DNA of 64,000 bases, taken from Panagrolaimus kolymaensis. Its lineage: Eukaryota; Nematoda; Chromadorea; Rhabditida; Panagrolaimidae. Made by a program: the position numbers and the translations under genes. Positions 12,001-22,741 of the stretch are shown here, piece after piece. The notes beneath the pieces were generated by a model. It was not told the origin of the DNA and ran no database searches. It saw nothing but the letters and a program-made list of their open reading frames with translations. The first letter of the stretch is position 1. Each line of letters begins with the position of its first letter. Location of the stretch: contig JAJQJQ010000017.1 in the NCBI GenBank assembly GCA_028622995.1, forward strand, positions 682,001-746,000. The letters are read 5' to 3'.

Positions 12001-15000
12001 AACTTTTATTTTGAATAAAACTTGCCACAAACTTGACTTGGTGATAAACATGTGGATTTGGTATCATTTCGACAAAGGAAATGTGGTGATAAGCATCGTT
12101 CTGGATTTATCTGTAGTTTCCTGCCACACCCTCTTTCATCCGAAGAATCTGCACAATCTAAATTAATCTTTTATTTATAAATAATATTATATGTATATAA
12201 AATCTTAATTCGTAGGAAAATTATTTGGTTGAACAGAAATTAAACGTCAAAAGGGGAAAGTTTTAGAAGAACATTCAAAGGAAAGTACCTTGCCAACCAT
12301 CACATTTAAATTTCATAGGAATGCATCGAGTTGCATCTTGGCATCGGAACTGATCTCCCGAACATTTAAATAATGCTGAATTAGAATCTTTAGTAATTTC
12401 TTGAGATCTTTATTAAACTTACGGCAATTCTCTTCATCCGAGGCGTCTCTACAGTCTGAATTGAGTTTATTAATTAATAATAATATTGATTAAATTTAAG
12501 AGAAAAAAAAACGACTGCACACACATTCCGCTTTCTCTTTAGTCATTTTTTGAAATGACAAACAAAAACATGTTTTTTATCAAAGAAAAAGCAAAAATTA
12601 TGTTCCCTAAAAATTGATTTAAAACTAACCGTTTTCGCCATCACACTTAAAAACTTTTCGAATGCATTGAAATTTTTTTTTGCATTGAAATTGATTTTCT
12701 AAAGGACATGAAACTCCGCCGGTGAATTCACTCATAGCAAGAGAATCTTTGGGAGCACAGATGGTTGAGTTTTCATCTGATCCATTATTATCACAATCAA
12801 CAATTCCATCACAGAAAAACTTTGAACTCATGCAAGGGGAATCTTCAGAACAACGAAATTCAGCTCCTTCGACGCAGCCTTTCGAGCAATGAGTTTCATC
12901 CGAGGCATCACGACAGTCCGCGTGACCATCGCAAACAAAGGAAGCCGAAATGCATTTGCCATTATAACATCGAAATTGTCCAACTGGGCATTCTTCTCGA
13001 ACTTCTGAAACCCAGAGATTTAAAAAAAAAACAAAAACAATTACCACATTCTAATTCATCAGAAATATCTGCAGCTCCAGGACCGTCGTGTGTTATGCAA
13101 TCGAATGAACCATCACACTTAAATTGATTTGTAAGAATTTAAAAAAGGTATTTTTATAGTAAATAATTGCATTTTCGAGTTTTTTTATCGTGGAGGAATT
13201 ACGATAACTTACTTCCCATTTTTTAGGAATACATTTTTTGCTTTCTTTGCAAAGAAACTTTGTTTTAGGACATTGTGGAGCTGTTGCACATTGGGTAAGC
13301 TTCTCATCGTCACCTCCGCGGCAATCTAAATTTTAGATTTAATCTCAATTTTTTTAAAATTAAACTGTTTTTATATTTGTAACAAAGCCTTTAATTTTTT
13401 AAAAACATCAAAAAATTTTTAAATTATTATGTATATCCGTTAATTACCTCTTTCTCCATCGCAAAGCCAGTGAGAATCAATACATTGATTGGATGAACAC
13501 AGAAAAGCCGTAGGATCTGAGCACATGAAATGTTCACAAGCTTCACCTGGGCTTCTATTTTCGTCACTACCGCCGTCATTACCGCTGTCATTACAGTCAT
13601 CATTTCCTGAAACATATCAATGATTCTATAATATTACATGGTAAAAAAAATTCATACCATCACAAACAAGATCGCGATCGATGCATTTCTTGCTTCTTTT
13701 ACATTCAAATTGCATAATTCCACAGTGTTTGTCTTCGGATATAGTTTCATTTTTGATGCATTTTGAAGGCTCATTCGAGTCAATCTGAATGTAAAGTTTA
13801 AATTTTTTGAATAAGATTTACAAAATAGCTTACAGTGAAACCTTGTCCACACCCACAAGTTTTCTTCTCGCAATCTTTCTTTTCTCTACAATCATTTAGG
13901 AAACAAAGTTGCTCACAATTTCCAAAATTATTTTTTGGTGCACAAATATCATTAACATTTTTAAACCTTTCTTTAATTTCTTCGGGATCATAAACGTGTA
14001 ACTCATAAAGAGGCACATCATCTTCATAAACAAGTTTGGGTTTTACTTTTATTTCTCCTTGAGAATCAATTTCAATCATTTTAAGTTTAAATGTTCGAAA
14101 TTCACTCCAAAATATGAATGATTTATAAATTGTGATTCCATATGGATTATTAACTGCATCACCTTGAAGAATGGTTTTTCGTTCAGCTCCAGTAAATCTT
14201 ATTCTTTCAATAGTTAAATAATATGCATCACACCAATATAACCATCCATCTTGATAATCAATTGTTAAACCATTTGGCCAATGAATATGTGAATCCACTA
14301 GAATTGTTCGACCACTTCCATCAAGATAAGCTTTTTCTATTTTGGAAGTAGTTTGATCTGCACGATTTGTGTCAGTCCAATCCGTCCAAAATATGTATCC
14401 CTTTTCTGAATGAATGGCAATTCCTCGGGGATTAGATAAATTTGTTGAAATTAAAACTGATTTAAATTGAGATCTTTCAACGTTGATTACACTAATTCGT
14501 GAAAGGCCTTGATCGGTAAAATATAAATTTCCGGAAGGAATGTCAAAAGCCATGCCTTCGCAATTATTTACTCCATGATCGAGCAGCATTTTCCTCTCTC
14601 CTCCAAAAATACCGCGGCGTTCAATCGTGTAATTATTTGAATCACAAAAATATAGTATTTTGCGAACAGAATCTACTGCCATAGAAGTCTGCCGTTTGAG
14701 ACCGAAAATGGGTGGCATTCCACTAACTTTTTGTATTGGCAATTTATCTATGCTTGGAAGAAGAATGGAAGCAATTTCACCAGGTCGAATTCGACCAAAA
14801 ATGAGTAATGGATGTGTTTGATTAAAATCAACTGAACATTTTTGTCCATCATGAATGGGCATAAAGCCTTCCGCACATTTGCATTGCTTTTCTGGTTTTC
14901 CATTAACAAATGTAGCCAAGCAAAAATGTTCGCAACCTCCATTATTGATTTTGCATGAATGATTCGCTAAAAATTTCATTTTTACATTTTTTAGATTTCT

Positions 15001-17147
15001 AAATATTACCATCAGGTTGCATTTGTCTATGAAAAATATACATTTTTTCAAGTTTATAAAAATCTCCTCTATCATCTCGAATTGTTGGATGTTGCTCTTT
15101 TGAGGGATATTTATCCATGGTAACAACTTTTTCCAAAAAACTTGCAGAATAAAGTTTTGATTCAAAAGAATGAATGGATTTAACACTTTTTAAAATATTT
15201 CCACTTGCAATATGTCGTCGTTTTCCTTTTTTATCATAATCCAATGCTTGAACATGTTCAAGATAATTATCAACCCAATATACTGTTTTTGTTGAGGAAT
15301 CTGCATAAACCGCTTTGGGTTGCACTACAGTACCATTGGTCATTGGAGTTAATTCTGTTCCATCCAAATTCATTCTCCAAACGCCATATGATTTAGCGCC
15401 AATTTCACTAATAAAAATGAACCTAAAAATATTTTTGTTGTTGAGGTAAATGATGTACGAATATTTGAGTTTACCCATTAGTTGGATCAATAGACATAGC
15501 TTCAGGTTTATCAAGACCTTTTTTACGAATAACCAAACATGGTGACATGTTTTCACCCTTACATACAAATATCCTCGAATATAGCATGTCCAAAAACCAC
15601 CAATTATCTCCAATCCAATCATATTCAAGCGCAGAAATTCCATCGATGGAATAACTAGGAACTTTCCATTCTTTGTTAGCTTGATCAAATTTTCCATCAA
15701 CTTTTATTTTCATACATTCCACGGATGTTTTACTCGTGGTATTGAAGAATTGCTTTGTAACCCAACAAGCTTTCCGTCTACGATGATCGAAACCAAATGC
15801 TTGAGCATCAATGCCCGTGAGCTCATCGAAAGGTTTTCCAAAAACTATATCTTTTAAAGATTTATGAATAATTCGACCAAAAGCTATGAGAAACGCAGAA
15901 GCTTCTTCCTTTTCGGGAACTAAAGAGGGTTTCTAAATAAATATAAATAAAAATGAAGCATACCGTTGATGGCTTTACATTGCAAATTATCAACAAATGT
16001 GTATCCATCTTTGCAAGAACATTCATATTTTTTATCGGTGGTGGTTTTAACAATCAAATTTTTGCAATTTTGAGCGCAAACAGGTGGTTGTCCATAGAAG
16101 GGTCTTTGGCATTCATCTTCATCAATGCATTCACTTCCATTTGGAATCATTCCCTCTGCGCAATAACATTGAATTCCATCATTTTGAGTCCAAACTGCGC
16201 CATATTTACAATGTTTTGTGGTAGTGTTTATTGCTTGTCCACATTTATCATGTTCATCGGTACCATCTGGACATTCACGCTTTCCATTACAAAAGAGTCT
16301 TAATGGAATGCAATGTGAAGTTTCGCCGCATCGAGTCATTCCAGGTGGACATTGAAGTTGTTGGGCGCATTCTGATTCATCTGTATCATCAATTTTTCCC
16401 TCAACCGTCTCACCGCAGTCAAATTCTGCATCACATCGGTATCCTTTAAAATGTAACATTAAAAAAATTCAATAAATTTTGGAAATTAAACCTCCAGGAA
16501 TGCATTTTGCCGTTAATGCGCAGCGAAACTGACTTTCTGGACAAGGCTTTAAAGGGCAACCAGTTGGCTCATCGTTTTTATTCAAACAATCGAATTCACC
16601 ATCGCAAATCCATGAACTAAAAAGATGAAAGGTTATTACCGGCTAACAGTGTTGTTACTGTTCAAAAATTTTGACTTCAGCTCCGCTCCGAGCTCCGGTC
16701 AAATTTTAATAGTGGCTCCGGCTTCGCTCCGGGCTCCAGCTAATTTTTTTATGGCTCCAGCTCCGGAGCCGGAGCTGACCGAGCCAGTCATAACACTGCC
16801 GGCTAATATGAATAATAATATGTCCATGATGAACTTTGTCTAAAACATGAATTACCTTGGGATGCACCTTCCGCCATTTATTTCTGGATCACAATAGAAA
16901 TGTCCCAGAGAACAATTTGCTAAAGTTTTGGTTTATAAAATTAGTTAATATTTAAATAGCTTTGTTAGAATAAATTTAAAACGACGGCATAAAAACGAAA
17001 CTTACAACTTGGATCACCACCGAAAAAGGGGTCAATTTCGTCTTTAACAAAATCTCTTTTTATTCTCGTTAATGGAATGTATTGTTTTGCAAAAATATTG
17101 CTGCTTAGGCAAAATTCAAATAATAAAAAAATATACAATAAAATCAT
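1..17147 (-). CDS. LDL-receptor-related protein (LRP/megalin class), N-terminal ~3,800 codons, runs off left edge
   Basis: Giant endocytic receptor of the LRP1/megalin family: a single-pass surface protein that binds lipoproteins and other ligands through LDLa modules. The ATG at 17147 starts a hydrophobic signal peptide. Exons read (minus): 17147-17006, 16919-16856, 16616-16492, 16443-15964, 15919-15475, 15422-15010, 14966-13834, 13784-13658, 13606-13448, 13325-13213, 13117-13045, 13004-12630, 12455-12423, 12375-12289, 12157-12026, 11886-11832, 11777-11094, 11040-9673, 9628-8457, 8394-7036, 5531-5396, 5349-5297, 5252-5145, 4549-4343, 3934-3815, 3660-3529, 3238-2718, 2670-2213, 2099-1749, 1701-1673, 1619-1512, 1375-1325, 1277-1158, 997-851, 762-631, 421-351, 304-166, 30-1. 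Phases close at every junction. Order: three LDLa, EGF-like modules, YWTD propellers (exons 5-7), an LDLa cluster (8-16), EGF plus propellers (17-20), LDLa (21-27), EGF plus propeller (27-29), LDLa (29-38). Two introns are GC-AG and two end in GG. The membrane segment and cytoplasmic tail lie outside the window. LRP-1 and LRP-2 cannot be told apart here. Confidence 0.95.
4050..4202 (+). pseudogene. Fragment of the nested repeat-protein gene (3' end)
   Basis: In frame from 4050 this reads [15 protein letters not shown], then about 20 residues, then [13 protein letters not shown] and a TGA at 4200-4202. It aligns with the C-terminal part of the protein at 6160-6723 ([15 protein letters not shown] and [10 protein letters not shown]). 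No start, membrane segment or KTREQLI repeat precedes it, so only the last exon end is present. It lies in the LRP intron 3935-4342, on the opposite strand to LRP. It is preceded by a possible acceptor (ACTTTAG). Most likely a duplicated, dead gene end. Confidence 0.7.
4550..4720. repeat. Intron-end repeat, copy 1 (pair with 5532-5696)
   Basis: About 165 bases that abut LRP exon 24 and match 5532-5696, which abuts exon 21, with small indels. Shared blocks include a run from TTATTATTAGAATAAATTAA to the tract around CCGCTTTTTTCTTACCC, an AAAAAAGCTTCTAGTAATTC block, and GAATGGTAGCCACTTTTT. On the LRP strand both copies form the 3' end of an intron, and both end TTTTGG instead of AG. Confidence 0.85.
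4751..4816 (+). pseudogene. Second, shorter fragment of the nested repeat-protein gene
   Basis: Frame from 4751 gives [20 protein letters not shown], one more residue, and TAA at 4814-4816. This matches the last ~20 residues of the gene at 6160-6723 ([18 protein letters not shown]). The sequence after the stop also resembles that gene's 3' flank (AATAAAT...TTTTCTTAC). It lies in the LRP intron between exons 23 and 24. It is too short to code for anything on its own. Confidence 0.6.
4970..5112. mobile_element. Miniature inverted-repeat element, 57-bp perfect arms
   Basis: Left arm 4970-5026 and right arm 5056-5112 are perfect reverse complements, separated by a 29-base loop. The arms begin TAAATTAAAGGACC and end GGATATTCG. 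TTAA occurs near both outer ends, which would fit a piggyBac-type target site, but because the palindrome runs through the ends the true termini are ambiguous. It lies in the LRP intron between exons 23 and 24, about 30 bases from exon 23. A transcript through it would fold into a long hairpin. Confidence 0.85.
5532..5696. repeat. Intron-end repeat, copy 2 (pair with 4550-4720)
   Basis: Second copy of the repeat described at 4550-4720. It forms the 3' end (LRP strand) of the ~1.5-kb intron that contains the nested gene and sits directly against exon 21, with the same TTTTGG end. Confidence 0.85.
5932..6058. repeat. Dispersed intron repeat, copy A (pair with 12482-12592)
   Basis: Shares with 12482-12592 the blocks AATATTGATTA, ACGACTGCACACACATTC, TTTAGTCATTTTTT, GACAAACAAAAAC and ATCAAAGAAAAA in the same order and orientation, with small differences. 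Both copies are in LRP introns. No coding content. It may hold the upstream region of the nested gene, which starts 102 bases further on. Confidence 0.75.
6160..6723 (+). CDS. Nested gene: small one-pass membrane protein with KTREQLI repeats
   Basis: I do not recognise this protein. It has two exons: ATG at 6160, exon 6160-6243, a 45-base GT-AG intron (6244-6288), and exon 6289-6723. The product is 172 residues. It has a 28-residue charged N-terminus ([11 protein letters not shown]...), then one strongly hydrophobic segment (~residues 30-53, rich in I, V and F) followed by a basic stretch (SRSRRH). Three 15-residue repeats (bases 6412-6546) of the form KTREQLI(N/D)(E/D)Q(I/L)xN come next, likely helical or coiled coil. 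The C-terminal ~60 residues end in [15 protein letters not shown]. The gene sits wholly inside an LRP intron on the opposite strand. Two fragments of its 3' end lie nearby (4050-4202, 4751-4816). An AATAAA-like site lies about 65 bases past the stop. A basic segment after the hydrophobic stretch suggests the repeats face the cytoplasm, by the positive-inside rule (inference). Confidence 0.65.
12482..12592. repeat. Dispersed intron repeat, copy B (pair with 5932-6058)
   Basis: See 5932-6058. This copy lies in the LRP intron between exons 12 and 13, and no gene or gene fragment accompanies it. Confidence 0.75.
16647..16798. mobile_element. hAT-type miniature element in LRP intron 2
   Basis: A 152-bp element with terminal inverted repeats CAGTGTTGTTACT / AGTCATAACACTG. 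It is flanked by a perfect 8-bp target duplication, CCGGCTAA, at 16639-16646 and 16799-16806. Eight-base duplications and CAGTG ends are typical of the hAT superfamily. The interior is unusually GC-rich and made of imperfect GGCTCCGG/GAGCTCCGG units. There is no transposase. The same type of end is found in the element at 24179-24509. Confidence 0.88.
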
Positions 17148-20100
17148 TCTTTTTTTAATGCCTTTTGTTTTATAGAGTTATGATAAGAATAATAAATACG
17201 CGTAAAATCATAATAATTTTTAACCGTAACATTCAGGCTTTTTAAAAGCTATTGTATAAAAAAGCAGATTGAAATTACACCAAATTTTAAAATGATAATA
17301 AAATTTTACAATAATTATTTAAAATAAAAATTTCTTTCATGCCGTTTCATAAAAATTGTGAAAATAATTAAATGAAGTTCGTGTTTGTTAAAGCTGAAAA
17401 CTAATAAAGTTAAAAAGTTGTAAAAATTGTGTCAAAACATAACAATTTTAACAGTGTTAAAAAGTAAAACTTTTAAAAAATTAACAACAAACACGCCGAG
17501 CAAAATAAAGAAAGCGGCATAGCAAAGAATGGACAAAGAAAAAAATGTGGTCTCATTTTTCTTCTAATTATTGAAAAAAATAAGTCAAAATCTTCTCTTT
17601 CTCCAAGCTTTGATGGACAAGGCTAGAAAAAAATAGTTAACCACTGAGGGAAAAAATGTGGAATTTGGGAACAAAGATGATTTTTCTTTTTTGCACGATG
17701 ACAAAGTATGTTGTCGACAGTTGTTGAATTGCTATCTTTTCTTTCGTTGACAAAATTCTGCCAAGGCATTTTTTGGTTTAAAAAAAGCCCAAACTTTATT
17801 TCTTCCATCATATCCATTCCCATCCATCCTCGAACAAGAAGGGTCATCTTTAGAAATGAGGGTAATGAAAGAATAAGAAAAAGAAGCAATGAAATCGTAA
17901 AAAAGCGCGCGACAACAGACTTCATCAACGAAGAAGAGTAGTAAAAAATAAAAGTTGTAAAAACGTTGGATAATGTAACAGATTTATTTTTAGGCAAGCC
18001 ATCAATCGAGCCCCAAATATATTATGAGAAAGTTGTAAAAAAATGTCTACAAAAAATTTAAGTTGCCAAAAGAAATTTTTGAGGATCAATAAAACACGAA
18101 GATCGTTCTCGCTTTAAAGCAAAAGGCCAAAGAAGAAATCAAATGAGGATAATTAAAGTTATCTTTTATTTTTTAAAGTATGTATTTTTTCAAATTAGAG
18201 ATAATACGTTTTATAAAGTTACAATATCAGTTGATTATAACCCAAACTATTTTTTTTGTATAATGTTTTGAGATATTTTTTTCCTGCTTTGAATGCGCAG
18301 ATTATATAATAAAAACCCCTATTATTACTTTTCAGCTCTATTTTTGTTTATGTTTTTGCGCATATAAAATAATTAATCCTAAAGGAATTCAAAAGCGTGT
18401 CCAAAATCTTAGATAATATTCCTTAAATTATTGTGTTTTGCAAATTTCTTTCTTTTTTTCACAAATTTTTGCTGCACTCTTTTTTACCTCTTAAATGTGC
18501 AAAAATAATTAAGCGAGGAAATCGATTTCAATGAAATGAATGATTTGTCAATTAATGTTGTACACCAACCATCCTTGTGCGCGAATTTCTTTGTAAAAAG
18601 AGAGAAACAACAACTCATTCATTAATGACTGGTTTTTGCCTCTTTCATTTCATTTCATTTCCTTTCTTCGCTCATTCCACAAAAATCATTTTGTCGGCAC
18701 CTTTTTTATGCCCTTCCATTTTCTTTTCTTTTTTTTTTCTTGTCATCACCATTTTATAAAAGCAATCAATCTTCTTTTTCTTTCTTGTTTTTGACCATAA
18801 GAAAAAAAATAATGAAATATGTTGAGAAGAAAAAACTATGTGCTCCTGCTGATCATATGTACTAACATTATCCACTTAATATAAAAAAAGGGTTTTTTTT
18901 GCACAATACAAAAGAAAAATGAAAATATAAAAACAAAAAAGGTTTTGTGATTGAATAACAAACCTTTTTTGCCAAAGTTTTTATAGATTCATTTGCGGAA
19001 TTAAAGGTAATTTTGAAAGGTTTTAAAGTAATTTAAATAAAGTGAAATTAGATACCAAATTTTAGAAAGCAAAAACTTTTGTAGAAAAATCAACTATATT
19101 ATTGCAAGACAGGAATAAAAAAATTGAGAGAAAAAAACATTACAAAAAATGTTTTAATTTTAGTTTTTATAAATAAATCCAAACCGGAAATCAGATTATA
19201 AACAAACATTTGGAAAAAAAGAAGGAATTCTTATGTTGAAAAAGGTCAACGAATTTAATTAAGACCTTTTTATATTGTAAATAAAAAACTAGTTTCTTGA
19301 GAATTAATTATTTAACACAAAAAAGTAAATGAAATTTTAAAGCATTTAAAAATTAACTAAAGTGTAAAAATTAAACAATAGTTTTAAAAGTTAAAGAAAA
19401 CATTTATACAAAAATAAGGCTTTTCTAAGTTCAACGGTCAATTCAAAAAAACACGCCTTTGAAATTTCTTTTACAGAAAAGAAATATAAAAAAGAGAGTA
19501 ACGCTTTAAAAAATAAAAATAAAATTCATCTTCTTTAAACCTCGTTAAGAAAACTTTAAAATGAGCAAAAAAAATGCGTTTTTCACTTAAAAAATAGCTT
19601 TAAAAAAAAGATATTTACTAACATGCAAAAAGTTTGACGAATAGGATACTTAAAAGCCTGAAATTTCTCAAGGGAATACAAAAAAAACATACATGAATTT
19701 CAGATATTTATTAAAATTCATTATCGAAAAATGATATAATCACAAAAGGTTTTGAGTCACATTAATATATTGGAGGCGATGACTTTTACTCTTTAAAAAT
19801 AAAGAAAAAGTTGCCAATGGAAAATGAGCGTCAGTCGTAAAAAAGTAGATAGCCTTTTTGCTCATTTTTTGCATTGAATTTTTAAAAAACAAACGAGTCT
19901 TCGTTCATTTTCAAAGTTTAACGCCTTGAGGCGAAAAGAAAAGAGAGGAAGGAGACATGATGAAAAAAACGCGTAAATGAGAATAACAAAGTTTTTTTTC
20001 TTTGCCTTGATATTCCCGCAGGACAAGGCATTTCCGTTCACTCGTTCCTTTAGGGTTAATTTTTTAAAAAACCATTCGAAAAAAAAGAATAGAAAGGAAG

Positions 20101-22543
20101 ATGAGCCAGATGTGACAAGGTCGAGGATAAATAAAAAAAGAAAAGAAACTCGTTTTCAACAGCTATGGCTTGGATAGTTTTGCCATCAATTTTCTTCTCA
20201 TGTGGTAGTGTTAAAATCGAAATTGACCTCTTAGAATTTGTAATTAGCTCTCATCGTTCGTTTTTTTTTATAAAGAGCGTTGATGACAGCAACTAAAAAT
20301 TATTACAAAAGCCACAAACCAGCAGCGGTCGTGCAATTACGGAAGAATAAGCAATTGACGATGGCGTCGAATCGGAGGAGAACATTTGAAATAAATGGAT
20401 GGATTAGCTAGCTTCCTCATCAAACTCGTTTCCCCTCTTTCTAAAGTGGCTCAATTTTTTAATATCAAATTTATTAAAAAAAAGGGCATTTTTGAGGTCG
20501 AAAAAAAAGTTGAAATATGAAACATTCTTTTAAAGCTTAAAAATTAATATTATTAAGTGACAAAAATGGAGGAAGACAGACGACGACTCTTTTTGAGTGG
20601 CAAATAAACGAAGAGAAAAAGAAAAGGTGCCGATCACAATCGAATAAAAAGTGAGTGAATAATCTACTTATTAATTAAATGTGGACGACATGGAAGAAAA
20701 AAAATGATAAAAATCAATGAGGAAGGAAAAAAAAGAATTAGTTCAAACTTAAAGAAAATATAAAAATAAAAAATATAAATAAAGTTTAATTCCAGTTTTT
20801 TAAAAATCTAAAGATATTTTTCTTTGGCTTTTGTTTAAATTGGACGAAAGTATAAATTACAAAATTATCTAACATAATTTACAAGAACATGTTTTTGTGA
20901 GAATTACAATTTCATTTAACTCGAAACAATTTTACAAATTTTTTTTACAAAACATCGTAAAGAAATTTAAAGGTAAATAATTAATTTAAAAAAAAGATTT
21001 ATAGCCATGTGTTAAAAGAAGCTTTATTTAGTCATCATTTGGTTTTGCATTAGTAAATCCAAAGAAAAAGAAATGAACACTTTTTTCTTTCTTCTTCTTT
21101 TTGTGTGTTAAAACTAACCATGGTTAGTGGTTTTGGCACTTTTGCTTTTGAATGAATAAAAATAGTAGATAGAAAAAAAGAGGCTAGCTAATCTGTTTCC
21201 GACGACACAAAAAAAGCTCGCAACACAACAAAGAATGGCAAAAAAAAAAGAAAAACTAAAAATTTTGCAAAAAAAAGAAGAAACAAACTATAAAAAAATT
21301 GAAAAGCAACAACTCTCAAACAATAAATGAAAAATATAAACCATTTTTATCTTCGCTATTTTGGTTGATGCCTTTAAAAAAGAAATTGCAATAAAGTTAA
21401 AAGTTATAACTTTTTTTAAAGAAAAAAAAATCAATGATTTAATTCTCTTGTTTGGGAAAAAAAATATTGAGTGATTAAATGAATCAGAAGGAAAACTTTG
21501 ATTTTGAAATTTTACAAAAAAGAAGAGTAACCGATTACCTCTTCTTTGATTTTTTTGGAAAAAGAAGAAATGAACAATGACAACCAAAAAAAGGAAATTA
21601 AAGTTTCATAAGAAAATCAAAAACAGGTTTTTTTAACACAGTTTTATCGAAGAATTAAATGAACCATACATAAAAATGATGATTGAAGAAAATCCATAAA
21701 ATCCCAAAACGGATTATTTAAAGCTTTTCAAAATTACTTATTTCAAAAAGCATTCTATCAAAGACCCAAATTAAACATTTAAAAATCAAACATAGAAACT
21801 TGAAAAAGGACAATTTCTTGTTTTCATTTTCATCGACGACGACCCAAAGGGCCAAGGTCTTTTTCTTTTTTCTCTTTTTTTGGTTAAAACCACTCATTCT
21901 CGTACCCGAAAAAAAACGTTGTTGCGTTCCATTCAAAAAAAACTTTCCCTTTTTTATATAAAGGTATGCAACGACGACATCGAAAGAGGCAAATAAATTC
22001 ATGGTGGATATAATTGCTGTTATTGTTGTTGTTGGTAGTGGAAGTGTTTTAAAATAGTTGGTAGGTACTAAGTTTATTGCCCTTGATGAAAAAAAAGCTC
22101 GTCTCACATTGCTGACCCTCATGAAAGTATTTTACTTCAAAGTTTTTTCTAACGCTGAATTGACAATGAATTGTTGCTATGTTTGTTTGTTTTTGACACC
22201 TTTTTTGAAGTGCGATTTCGATTTAAAGGTCAAAGAATGGATGGTTAAAAAGCATACAAATATTGCGAAAATTAAGCGAAAATGAAATATATATTTCTAT
22301 CAAATGGCAATCAAAAATTGATGTTGTACTGTGATTTTGATAAAATAAGTTTTACAATGTCTCATATTTATTGTTTAAAAATTTTTTTTTTATTAAAACT
22401 CCATTCAGAGATGTTACATTAAAAAGCATTTTAAACATTGAATACTCAACTCAAAACAAGGATGGTAGATTGAATTATAAAACACAAATTCAAATAATCT
22501 TTTTAAAATTTTTTATTTCAAACGGTTATCGATCGCTTTAAAT
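17148..22543. other. Intergenic, gene-poor AT-rich DNA
   Basis: Upstream of the LRP start on one side and bounded by the LTR element on the other. It consists of A/T tracts, short purine runs and scattered short open frames with no recognisable domains, no plausible multi-exon structure and low-complexity composition. The LRP promoter must lie near the right edge of that gene, but I see no defined site. Confidence 0.6.
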
Positions 22544-22548
22544 AAGCG

Positions 22549-22741
22549 TGAAGTAGGGGAACTCCAACTACTTCTAACAAACAGAACTTTATTAACGATT
22601 GCGACGTAGCAATCAACAAACACCAGACAAGTAACGAATGAATGAAAGACCAAAGAAAAGAGAATGAAGACAATTTTAGGCTGAAGCTTATTGCTGCTTC
22701 TATTTGGCCTTTAAACATAGGAAGCCAATCTTCCTGTATCA
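22549..22741 (-). repeat. 3' LTR (element orientation)
   Basis: A 193-bp terminal repeat that holds the last codons and stop of the gag-protease frame. A short purine-rich stretch (CTAGGAGGACG, minus strand) lies immediately inside it, at 22742-22752, where a polypurine tract is expected. Confidence 0.93.

Noticed and set aside
16625..16843. Plus-strand open frame rich in Ser/Ala/Pro
   Set aside because: It is the GC-rich core of the hAT-type miniature element, inside an LRP intron.
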